Positions 1-5,540 are shown, numbered from the stretch's first letter. The stretch: DNA of 7,519 nucleotides from Firmicutes bacterium UBA1393 (GCA_002305255.1 DBQN01000073.1:1-7519), one strand, 5' to 3'. The notes: generated by a model not told the origin, from the letters alone. Numbers and translations: made by a program.

Positions 1-97
1 CTGTCAAGAAAACCCCCGCACCTGCTACGATGACTGAGCGAATGCCCTTGACGCAACGAGTGGCCGGCCCGCCGCCGCCGGCAGGATCACGGAAAAA

Positions 98-646
98 TCA
101 CTGCCGCAAGTGCCGCAGCTTGGCCCAGGCCGCCACGGTGACGATGCACTTGATGGCGTCTCCCACTAGGTAAGGCACCACTCCCACGGCCAGAGCCTTG
201 CCGATGCTGATCTGGGCCACCTGCGCCAGCCTGACCACTCCGAGCAAGTCCACAACAACCACTCCGCCGACGACCACTCCCAGAACGGCGGCATATAGCG
301 GCGAGAGGCTTTCTCGCCCAGCACCTCTCTGTGCCGATCCCGTAATCGCAGAACACACGAGCGCTCCGGGAATGAAGCCGAGGAGGTATCCGCCGGTGGG
401 GCCCATCAGAATCCCCAGGCCCGACCTACCTCCTGAGAACACGGGAAGGCCCAGCGCCCCGCACAGCAGATACACTGTCTGGCTGGCGGCAGCCTCTCTC
501 GGTGCGAGCAGCAGTCCGCTCAGCATCACGCCGATGGTCTGGCCCGTCAGCGGAACGGGGGAGAACGGAAGGGGTACGGCGACCCAGGCGAGCACAGCCG
601 TGACACCCGCCATTATGCCGACTCGAGTCATGCTTCGAGTGTTCAC
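98..646 (-). CDS. bioY: BioY, biotin-binding S component of an ECF transporter
   Basis: BioY is the membrane substrate-binding subunit of biotin ECF transporters. It works with the EcfT/EcfA energy module or, in some bacteria, apparently alone. From a GTG at 646 the product is 182 aa and is hydrophobic throughout with five to six likely membrane segments. It carries the family block LPVFSGG (67-73), GLGIL (76-80) and GPTGGYLLGF (82-91), preceded by PFSPVPLTGQT (27-37), plus GDAIK (162-166) in the last hydrophobic stretch. An in-frame GTG at 667 would add seven residues. I prefer 646 because GAGG lies seven bases before it; an ATG at 631 has no clear ribosome-binding site. No biotin synthesis gene or ECF ATPase is visible beside it. 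The gene points away from oriC and sits where many Bacillota keep rpmH/rnpA. Family assignment is secure; the start is less so. Confidence 0.93.
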   Translation of the reverse strand: MNTRSMTRVGIMAGVTAVLAWVAVPLPFSPVPLTGQTIGVMLSGLLLAPREAAASQTVYLLCGALGLPVFSGGRSGLGILMGPTGGYLLGFIPGALVCSAITGSAQRGAGRESLSPLYAAVLGVVVGGVVVVDLLGVVRLAQVAQISIGKALAVGVVPYLVGDAIKCIVTVAAWAKLRHLRQ

Positions 647-717
647 AACACCGCCTCGTCTCCACACAGCTGCTCTCGGCCTCTGCTAGGTGATCGCGTG
701 GCCGCTGTGCATATCCG

Positions 718-746
718 AGTCTACATTGGTTGCGTCGATGCATCAA
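718..746 (-). promoter_or_regulatory. Candidate bioY promoter
   Basis: Read on the minus strand, TTGATG (746-741) and TAGACT (723-718) are separated by 17 bases. Each matches four of six positions of the sigma-A -35 and -10 consensus. The gap to the bioY start is about 70 bases. The match is modest; it is listed because it is correctly spaced and placed. Confidence 0.3.
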
Positions 747-748
747 CC
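728..748. repeat. Inverted repeat overlapping the candidate bioY promoter
   Basis: GGTTG (728-732) and CAACC (744-748) form 5-bp arms around an 11-bp centre that includes ATGCAT. The repeat overlaps the proposed -35 element and spacer, the classic position for a repressor operator. It does not have the long spacer expected of a BirA operator, so the binding protein is unknown. The arms are short and could be chance. Confidence 0.25.
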
Positions 749-792
749 GCCGGGTGCGTGAAAACCATCCTGAAGGCTAACTCCGTCGGTGA

Positions 793-822
793 TTGCCGTT
801 CTAGCTGTGGCTCTGATATTAT
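793..822 (+). promoter_or_regulatory. Candidate rightward promoter with extended -10
   Basis: TTGCCG (793-798) and TATTAT (817-822) are 18 bases apart, and TGA directly precedes the -10, giving an extended TGN-10. The -10 matches five of six consensus positions and the -35 four of six. Transcription would cross the whole upstream DnaA-box cluster before reaching the ATPase gene at 1371, so the leader would be over 500 nt. A closer promoter may exist; I found no convincing one. Confidence 0.33.
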
Positions 823-894
823 GGAAATCGCAAACGAATGAATCTTTCACCACTGCGAAGTTGCATACGTGATTATTGCCTGCCACGGGGCGGT

Positions 895-927
895 TTATGC
901 ACAGTCTGTGGATTGTTCTGTGGACAA
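895..927. promoter_or_regulatory. DnaA-box group 1
   Basis: An exact box TTATGCACA (895-903, +) is followed after three bases by TGTGGATTG (907-915, minus, two mismatches) and, 12 bp further on, TGTGGACAA (919-927, minus, one mismatch). The first two converge; the last two are in tandem. This marks the left edge of the dense cluster. Confidence 0.75.
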
Positions 928-1073
928 TGTGTGCGAAATCCGTTGGTTTCTCACGAAAGCCCGATAATGGGCGCTTGCCTTTCGGAAAAGCATTGTGGGA
1001 AATGTGAAAGCCATCTTGAGCTTGGGCTCTACGCTCGGAAACGCTTGTTCCCCATTCGTTTGCAGCAGGTAGG

Positions 1074-1119
1074 ATATCCACAGATGGGTGTGGAATACTT
1101 GTGTAAGACCTGTGGCCAA
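1074..1119. promoter_or_regulatory. DnaA-box group 2, with 11-bp phased TGTG cores
   Basis: ATATCCACA (1074-1082, +) has one mismatch to the DnaA box. It is followed by three minus-strand box-like cores starting TGTG at 1089, 1100 and 1111, exactly 11 bp apart. The three phased copies are individually weak (two mismatches each), but the regular spacing on one DNA face would suit a DnaA oligomer. Confidence 0.5.
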
Positions 1120-1147
1120 AGTCCCTTGCGCGAGTACTCGACCAAGA

Positions 1148-1180
1148 GTTTTCAACAGCTGTGGAAAACGCTGTGGATAA
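1148..1180. promoter_or_regulatory. DnaA-box group 3: palindrome plus exact box
   Basis: Positions 1148-1169 form a 22-bp near-perfect palindrome (10 of 11 pairs, centre AGCT). Its right arm contains TGTGGAAAA (1160-1168, minus, one mismatch) and its left arm TTTTCAACA (1149-1157, two mismatches). Twelve bases after the right-arm box comes an exact minus-strand box, TGTGGATAA (1172-1180). The exact box makes DnaA binding very likely; the role of the symmetry is unknown. Confidence 0.75.
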
Positions 1181-1227
1181 CCAGAAGGGCCCCGCCTGGA
1201 TCACAGGGGCTGAATCGACGGCGTCTA

Positions 1228-1248
1228 GCTGCTTTCGGGTAAAGCAGC
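1228..1248. repeat. Perfect 8-bp hairpin inside oriC
   Basis: GCTGCTTT (1228-1235) and AAAGCAGC (1241-1248) are perfect complements around a 5-base loop, CGGGT. No T tract follows on either strand, so it is not an intrinsic terminator. It lies between DnaA-box groups 3 and 4 and would sit in the leader of any transcript entering the downstream gene from the left. Function unknown. Confidence 0.5.
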
Positions 1249-1291
1249 ACAATAGTCGAGCTATTTCGAACATCTCTAGCTGGCGGGCCTT

Positions 1292-1315
1292 TTATCCACA
1301 ATTCGCTGTGGATTG
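1292..1315. promoter_or_regulatory. DnaA-box group 4: convergent pair upstream of the ATPase gene
   Basis: An exact box TTATCCACA (1292-1300, +) faces TGTGGATTG (1307-1315, minus) across six bases, with 7-bp complementary arms (1294-1300 and 1307-1313). The pair lies 56 bp before the ATG at 1371, well placed for DnaA to control transcription of the ATPase-dnaA operon as well as origin assembly. Confidence 0.7.
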
Positions 1316-1370
1316 CCTGTTGAAGAATTGCCCCGTGAAACGTTCCCGAAAGGTCGGAGGGCCGAGAACC

Positions 1371-2486
1371 ATGAACATCTTCAAGCTGTGGTTTGGTAAG
1401 GTGGATAAGTCTCCTGCCCAGCTCGACGCGGCTGTTGCCGCGGTTCAGGCATCTGCCGACATGCATACTCCTTCATACAACGTACGCATAGCGTCGTATG
1501 ATTCTCTCACTTCGCTGCCGCGCACATTCGACCTGAGCAGCTCCGATTTCTCCCTAATCGTGGAGGACGCGTGCTCGAAAGTGTATTCCCTCTGCCGTGA
1601 GAAGGGCGGCAATGTTCCATATATAGTACTCCGCGAGGCTCTTGAGAACTTGATACACGCCGATTTCTGTGACGCAGTCGTCACGGTGCTTCCCGACGGC
1701 AATACAGTGCGCATCTCCGATCACGGTCCGGGCATCTGCGATAAGCAAAGGGCTTTCTTGCCCGGCTTCACAACGGCATCCGAGAGGTCGAGGCAGTACA
1801 TAAAAGGCGTAGGTTCAGGGCTGCCCATAATGCGCGAGTCCATGGAGCTCATGGGAGGCATGGTGATCCTAGAAGACAACCTGGGGCGAGGCTGCGTCGT
1901 CACCATCACCTCAGCTTCACCCTTTGAGGAGAGGCAACACGTTCCGTCCGCGGCGGGCGGGCCCCCATCGCCGGCACGCGCAGGCGAGATCCCTGCTGCG
2001 GCGGCCACCACAGGGGGATCGGATTCGGGCGCGGGCGATGAGTCAGCCTCTCCAGGTTACCGCTATGGCACCGGCCCTGTGGTCACCGCTGCCGGTTCTG
2101 CCCAACGTCACGGCGGCGCCCCGGCGGAATCTTCAGAAGCCTCCGTCTCGGCTGAATTGAGCAGGCCTTCTCAGGATATGCTGAGTGTCGAGAAGCAGGA
2201 AGTCGGAGCCGCTCAGTCGAAATCGGATTCGCCCGATGTTTCGCAAATGAGTGACGAAGCCATCGATAACGCGTTGTCGTCTCGGCAGAAGAAGGTGTTC
2301 CTTCTCATAGCAGAGATGGGGGAGATAGGCCCATCGGTGGTGACGAAGGAGTTGGATATCAGTCTCAGCACTGCCTACAGGGATCTGGTCACCCTTGAGG
2401 AGCTGAACCTGGTGGTCAGTCTAGATGGAGGAAAGAGGAAGCTTACTCGCAGGGGCATTGACTTCCTGGGGCATATCTTCAGGTAG
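1371..2486 (+). CDS. GHKL-type ATPase with C-terminal winged helix, origin-linked, function unknown
   Basis: A 371-aa soluble protein. Residues about 60-185 form a histidine-kinase/SpoIIAB-like ATPase fold: N box with E89, N93 and H96 (LREALENLIHA), G1 box DHGPGI (117-122), G2 box GVGSGL (146-151) and a final GRG (172-174). There is no phospho-acceptor histidine domain, receiver or membrane segment, so it is not a standard sensor kinase. Residues about 186-297 are a Ser/Ala/Gly/Pro-rich linker. Residues about 298-371 look like a winged helix of the MarR/DeoR sort, with recognition-helix-like SLSTAYRDLVTLEELNLV (331-348) and wing/end LTRRGIDFLGHIF (358-370). I chose ATG 1371 because GGAGGG lies nine bases upstream; the open frame reaches 1161 but would then cover DnaA boxes. 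The stop is 63 bp before dnaA, so co-transcription is likely. I infer an ATP-responsive DNA-binding regulator or partner switch; the target is unknown. Confidence 0.85.
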   Translation: MNIFKLWFGKVDKSPAQLDAAVAAVQASADMHTPSYNVRIASYDSLTSLPRTFDLSSSDFSLIVEDACSKVYSLCREKGGNVPYIVLREALENLIHADFCDAVVTVLPDGNTVRISDHGPGICDKQRAFLPGFTTASERSRQYIKGVGSGLPIMRESMELMGGMVILEDNLGRGCVVTITSASPFEERQHVPSAAGGPPSPARAGEIPAAAATTGGSDSGAGDESASPGYRYGTGPVVTAAGSAQRHGGAPAESSEASVSAELSRPSQDMLSVEKQEVGAAQSKSDSPDVSQMSDEAIDNALSSRQKKVFLLIAEMGEIGPSVVTKELDISLSTAYRDLVTLEELNLVVSLDGGKRKLTRRGIDFLGHIFR

Positions 2487-2511
2487 ACGAATTGAAGGTA
2501 GACTGATTGAA
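2482..2511 (+). repeat. Tandem 15-bp repeat at the ATPase-dnaA junction
   Basis: GGTAGACGAATTGAA (2482-2496) is followed directly by GGTAGACTGATTGAA (2497-2511), 13 of 15 identical. The first unit contains the ATPase stop codon (TAG, 2484-2486). The pair occupies half of the 63-bp gap before dnaA and may be a regulator site or a simple local duplication. Confidence 0.6.
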
Positions 2512-2549
2512 CTTGACCTATGTATTTGAGTTGTGTGAGGGGTAACTAA

Positions 2550-4073
2550 GTGTCCCAAGAGATCTTCGCGCTTTGGACTGACGTCCTCCGCGTGCTGGAG
2601 GGAGAGCTATCCAAGCCAAGCTTCGATGCCTGGCTTAGGAGCAGCGTCCCTCTGGCATGGTCAGATGACACTATAATCGTGCAAGTTCCGCACGATTTCG
2701 CCCGCGACTGGCTGGAAACACGATACTCATCTCTGATCTCGTCTACTCTGCGTTCGCTGTCGGGCCATGCCTACAGCGTGCGGTTCATCGCAAAGGAGCC
2801 GGGAGCCTCTGACGGCCCGCCGCAACCAGCGGCACAGCTCGCTGCCGCCACCTCTGGTGCCGGACGCACTGAGCAGCCTGCACGGGGGAACGATCAGAGA
2901 GACTCTCTCCAGCCCACACGCAATGCGGCATCGTCGGTGTCATCTGACACTTCGTCTGCCGCCACCGGCGCATCGGCCGCCATAGGGTCTGCTCACGGGC
3001 AACGACCGGCTCATGGCGGTTCGCCGGCAACCGATGATCCTCCGGCAGGGGCTGCGTTGAACCCGAAGTACACCTTTGACACCTTCGTGGTGGGCCTGTC
3101 CAACAGGTTCGCCCATGCGGCGGCAATGGCTGTGTCGGAGGTACCCGGAAAGACCTACAACCCTCTGTTCATATATGGAGGCGTGGGGCTGGGCAAAACC
3201 CACCTCATGCAGGCCATAGGCCATCAAACGGCTGTGCTGAGTCCGGCTGCCCGGGTAGTGTATGTGCCGTGCGAGCAGTTCACCAACGAGCTGATTAACG
3301 CCATACGCTTTGAGAATACCGATTCATTCCGTGAGCGATACCGCAATGTCGACCTGCTCATGATCGACGATATTCAGTTTCTTGCCGGCAAAGAGCGCAC
3401 TCAGGAGGAGTTCTTCCATACCTTCAACACCCTGTATGAGGCGGGCAAGCAGATCGTCATATCGTCCGACCGCCCTCCGAAAGACATCGCGACCCTAGAG
3501 AACCGGCTGCGGTCGAGGTTCGAGTGGGGACTGATCACTGACATCCAGGCCCCCGACTTTGAGACCAAGATGGCCATTCTCAACAAGAAGGCGGCGGCTG
3601 AGAACATCGACGTGCCTCAAGACGTGTTCCAGTATATCGCACAGCATGTCCACTCCAACATCCGAGAGCTTGAGGGCGCCCTCATTCGCGTCACCGCGTT
3701 CGCGTCCCTGAACAACAAGCCCCTGAGTGCGGAGGTGGCGGCCGAGGCGATGCGGGATATCCTTCCGTCGGCTCGCCCACGTCAGCTCACCGCGGATGTG
3801 ATTCAGAAGGTAGTAGCTGATTACTACCACATAGAGGTCGCTGAGATGAGGGCGAAAACAAGAGTCAGGATGGTGTCGACGCCCAGGCAAATAGCTATGT
3901 ACCTCTGCCGCGAGCTGACTGACTTGTCCCTACCTAAGATCGGCGAAGAATTCGGCGGCCGCGACCACACCACGGTGATACATGCCTGTGAGAAGATTCA
4001 GCAAGACTTGAAAACAGATGTGTCGCTTGACGCCGATGTGAAGGACATAATCTCTCGCCTTCAGAAGAGATGA
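2550..4073 (+). CDS. dnaA: DnaA, chromosomal replication initiator ATPase
   Basis: DnaA binds DnaA boxes, oligomerises with ATP and melts the origin. The product is 507 aa, somewhat longer than the roughly 450 aa usual in Bacillota because of a long linker. Domain I is about 1-83. Domain II (about 84-168) is Ala/Ser/Gly-rich and low complexity. The AAA+ domain III begins near NPKYTFDTFVVG (171-182) and has Walker A GGVGLGKT (210-217), Walker B LLMIDD (269-274), sensor I around SSD (305-307), the arginine-finger segment LENRLRSRF (316-324) and sensor II in NIRELEGALIR (370-380). Domain IV has STPRQIAMYL (443-452) and the DnaA signature GGRDHTTVIHACEKI (469-483). The GTG start has GAGGGG (2537-2542) seven bases upstream. 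DnaA-box clusters on both sides suggest autoregulation. Confidence 0.98.
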   Translation: MSQEIFALWTDVLRVLEGELSKPSFDAWLRSSVPLAWSDDTIIVQVPHDFARDWLETRYSSLISSTLRSLSGHAYSVRFIAKEPGASDGPPQPAAQLAAATSGAGRTEQPARGNDQRDSLQPTRNAASSVSSDTSSAATGASAAIGSAHGQRPAHGGSPATDDPPAGAALNPKYTFDTFVVGLSNRFAHAAAMAVSEVPGKTYNPLFIYGGVGLGKTHLMQAIGHQTAVLSPAARVVYVPCEQFTNELINAIRFENTDSFRERYRNVDLLMIDDIQFLAGKERTQEEFFHTFNTLYEAGKQIVISSDRPPKDIATLENRLRSRFEWGLITDIQAPDFETKMAILNKKAAAENIDVPQDVFQYIAQHVHSNIRELEGALIRVTAFASLNNKPLSAEVAAEAMRDILPSARPRQLTADVIQKVVADYYHIEVAEMRAKTRVRMVSTPRQIAMYLCRELTDLSLPKIGEEFGGRDHTTVIHACEKIQQDLKTDVSLDADVKDIISRLQKR

Positions 4074-4104
4074 CTTGACCGGGTGTGGAATGAGACGAGT
4101 CGCC

Positions 4105-4132
4105 CTTCTGTGGAGATACTTCTGTGGAGATA
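4105..4132 (+). repeat. Tandem 14-bp repeat with TGTGG cores
   Basis: CTTCTGTGGAGATA occurs twice back to back (4105-4118 and 4119-4132), followed by a partial third unit, CTGTGGTA. Each unit carries a TGTGG core resembling a degenerate minus-strand DnaA box (two mismatches). Seen directly in the sequence; the role is inferred. Confidence 0.65.
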
Positions 4133-4285
4133 CTGTGGTACGTCTGTTGAAATGGTGTTGAAAACCTGATGATCCTGATCCGCCTGTGGATATGTCATGT
4201 GAACGACGGCGAAATGAGAGTACTTGTCCACATGACTTTCCACGACGAGTAACCAAGTCTAGCTGTGGTGATGGATCTTATCAAG

Positions 4286-4350
4286 ATATCCACATGCTCT
4301 ACTACTACGACGGCTACTGTACATTCGTATTATAGGTATTACTCATAGGA
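4286..4350 (+). other. Putative DNA unwinding element with DnaA-trio-like triplets
   Basis: A DnaA box (ATATCCACA, 4286-4294) is followed after four bases by triplets CTA CTA CTA CGA CGG CTA CTG (4299-4319) and then by a roughly 70% AT tract (4320-4350). In B. subtilis the basal unwinding system is a DnaA box followed by DnaA-trios, read as CTA/TTA-type triplets on this strand, next to the melting site. The first three triplets and the sixth fit; the fourth and fifth do not. Order and orientation match, so this is the best candidate for where the strands first open. Confidence 0.6.
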
Positions 4351-4357
4351 GTCACGT

Positions 4358-4390
4358 ATGCCTGAGAAGTGCGTGCCGGGGAGGTATTGA
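4358..4390 (+). CDS. Possible 10-residue leader peptide upstream of dnaN
   Basis: An ATG at 4358 opens a 10-codon frame, MPEKCVPGRY, ending at TGA 4388-4390. It has its own Shine-Dalgarno AGGAG (4347-4351) six bases upstream. The dnaN ribosome-binding site (GGGGAGGT, 4378-4385) lies inside it, and the stop is three bases before the dnaN GTG. Ribosomes translating it would cover or expose the dnaN start, so it could couple or tune DnaN synthesis. It may also be chance; no homology is claimed. Confidence 0.3.
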   Translation: MPEKCVPGRY

Positions 4391-4393
4391 ATC

Positions 4394-5527
4394 GTGAGGA
4401 TCGCATGTTCCAAAGCTGCTCTAGTCAATGGGATACACGCAGTATATCGAGCTGTGTCGGCTAAGCCGGCCATGCCGGTGCTGTCAGGGATCCTGATGGA
4501 GACATGTTCAAAGGGGTTGCGCCTGGTGGCCTATGACCTCGACCTCGGGATCGAGACGTTCATTCCAGTGACTATCGAGCAGGACGGCCAGATGGTGATA
4601 CCCGCGCGTTACATGGCCGACATAACAAGGCGTCTACCTCACTCAGAGGTATGCATCACCTATCGGGAAGACATGCATGCGGCCGAGATAACCTCTGACC
4701 GTGCTTCGTTCACAGTGAAGACCATGCCTGCACGCGACTTTCCGTCGCTGCCCGAAATCGCTGCGTCCCACACCTGGGTCATTCCTGAAACGGGCTTGAA
4801 AACAATGATAAGGCGCACCATTCCAGCTGCGGCCGCAGATGATTCGCGCGCGGTCCTCACAGGCATACGTACCTGCCTGCAACGCGACTCCGTGTCGATG
4901 CTGGCGACTGACTCCTTCCGTCTTGCCTACAGAACGATGCCCATAGAAGGCGGCATCGATAACGAGGTTACAGCCGTGATCCCTGTGAAGGCCATGAGCG
5001 AGGTGGAGAAGAACCTGGCGGCCGACGGCGACAGGATGGCGTCGCTCGCCATCACCGAGAGCTATGCCATGGTACAGGTGGGGCCCACGACCTACATCAC
5101 GAGGTTGCTGGAGGGGCAGTTCCCCAGCGTCAAGCAGGTATTCCCTCAGAACATCCCGGTGAAGATCACCTGTGACAGGCTGCAGCTACTCGACTCCATC
5201 GAGCGCGTGTCCATCATGTGCAAAGACGAGCTCAGCGCCATCAGGATGACTTACTCCGGCGACGAGGGCATGGCCTCAGGCTACCTGACCATAAGCGCAG
5301 TCACTCCCGATGCAGGCGAGGCAGTGGAGGATATTCCTGTATCGCTGCAGGGGCATGCGAATGTGCAAGTGGCTATGCGCGCGCGCTACCTGCGAGATGT
5401 GCTGCGCGTGCTCGACGGCGAGGAAGTCACCCTCGGCTACACCAGCTTCAAGCACCCAATCGAAGTCAAGGATCCGTCTGATCCTGAATACACCTATCTG
5501 CTCATGCCAGTTACCTCGCCTGCGTAG
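4394..5527 (+). CDS. dnaN: DnaN, DNA polymerase III sliding clamp (beta subunit)
   Basis: DnaN forms the ring-shaped dimer that tethers the replicative polymerase and recruits repair factors. The 377-aa product is a normal length for the family and spans three clamp domains (about 1-122, 126-252 and 255-377). Diagnostic segments are AKPAMPVLSGILME (23-36), RDFPSLPEI (114-122), ATDSFRLA (171-178), LLEGQFPSVKQVFP (238-251) and the C-terminal YTYLLMPV (366-373), which helps form the partner-binding pocket. After that motif the tail is TSPA rather than the usual short end. The GTG start has GGGGAGGT eight bases upstream. It lies directly right of oriC, and yaaA begins 26 bp after its stop, so it probably leads the dnaN-yaaA-recF-DUF721 transcription unit. 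Confidence 0.98.
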   Translation: MRIACSKAALVNGIHAVYRAVSAKPAMPVLSGILMETCSKGLRLVAYDLDLGIETFIPVTIEQDGQMVIPARYMADITRRLPHSEVCITYREDMHAAEITSDRASFTVKTMPARDFPSLPEIAASHTWVIPETGLKTMIRRTIPAAAADDSRAVLTGIRTCLQRDSVSMLATDSFRLAYRTMPIEGGIDNEVTAVIPVKAMSEVEKNLAADGDRMASLAITESYAMVQVGPTTYITRLLEGQFPSVKQVFPQNIPVKITCDRLQLLDSIERVSIMCKDELSAIRMTYSGDEGMASGYLTISAVTPDAGEAVEDIPVSLQGHANVQVAMRARYLRDVLRVLDGEEVTLGYTSFKHPIEVKDPSDPEYTYLLMPVTSPA

Positions 5528-5540
5528 ATGCGCTGAAGCT

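Larger units (their letters stand above)
668..1370. other. Upstream half of oriC (non-coding, DnaA-box cluster)
   Basis: This 703-bp stretch has no credible gene. Between 895 and 1315 it carries many copies of the DnaA box (TTATNCACA) in both orientations. Exact matches lie at 895-903 (+), 1172-1180 (-) and 1292-1300 (+). One-mismatch copies lie at 919-927 (-), 1074-1082 (+) and 1160-1168 (-), with an outlier at 706-714 (-). Weaker two-mismatch copies include 907-915, 994-1002, 1089-1097, 1100-1108 and 1307-1315. The density, together with dnaA and dnaN to the right, identifies the upstream part of a split origin comparable to incA/incB of B. subtilis. It also contains a hairpin (1228-1248), a palindrome (1148-1169) and three copies of TCTAGCTG. 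Confidence 0.85.
4074..4393. other. Downstream half of oriC (dnaA-dnaN intergenic)
   Basis: A 320-bp spacer with DnaA-box-like sites TGTGGATAT (4185-4193, minus), TTGTCCACA (4224-4232, +) and ATATCCACA (4286-4294, +), each one mismatch from consensus. Weaker TGTGG cores start at 4084, 4109, 4123 and 4134. Two GTTGAAA copies (4146-4152 and 4157-4163) sit 11 bp apart. The right part holds a box, a triplet run and an AT-rich tract that look like the unwinding site. It corresponds to incC of B. subtilis. No clear terminator for dnaA is visible. Confidence 0.8.

Noticed and set aside
63..82. GC-rich inverted repeat GCCGGC (63-68 and 77-82) as a bioY terminator
   Set aside because: It lies downstream of bioY but has no T tract after it on the minus strand. 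The arms are palindromic within a GC-repeat run, so it is likely compositional.
2..97. Open frame continuing in the bioY frame beyond its stop, with hydrophobic end SVIVAGAGVFLT
   Set aside because: There is no start codon or ribosome-binding site in this frame before the window edge, so a gene cannot be supported.
838..1242. 134-codon open frame with several Cys pairs resembling zinc fingers
   Set aside because: The cysteines come from the repeated TGTGG of DnaA boxes. There is no ribosome-binding site before the ATG, and the frame overlaps the whole upstream oriC.
743..1273. 176-codon open frame on the minus strand
   Set aside because: It lies across the DnaA-box cluster, shows no recognisable domain and reads through inverted copies of the same boxes.
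1161..1370. N-terminal extension of the ATPase gene by 70 codons
   Set aside because: It covers an exact DnaA box, the hairpin and the convergent box pair. The ATG at 1371 has a good Shine-Dalgarno and begins a protein-like sequence.
4328..4333. TATTAT as a -10 for a dnaN promoter
   Set aside because: No -35 resembling TTGACA lies at the right distance; the AT-richness is better explained by the unwinding element.
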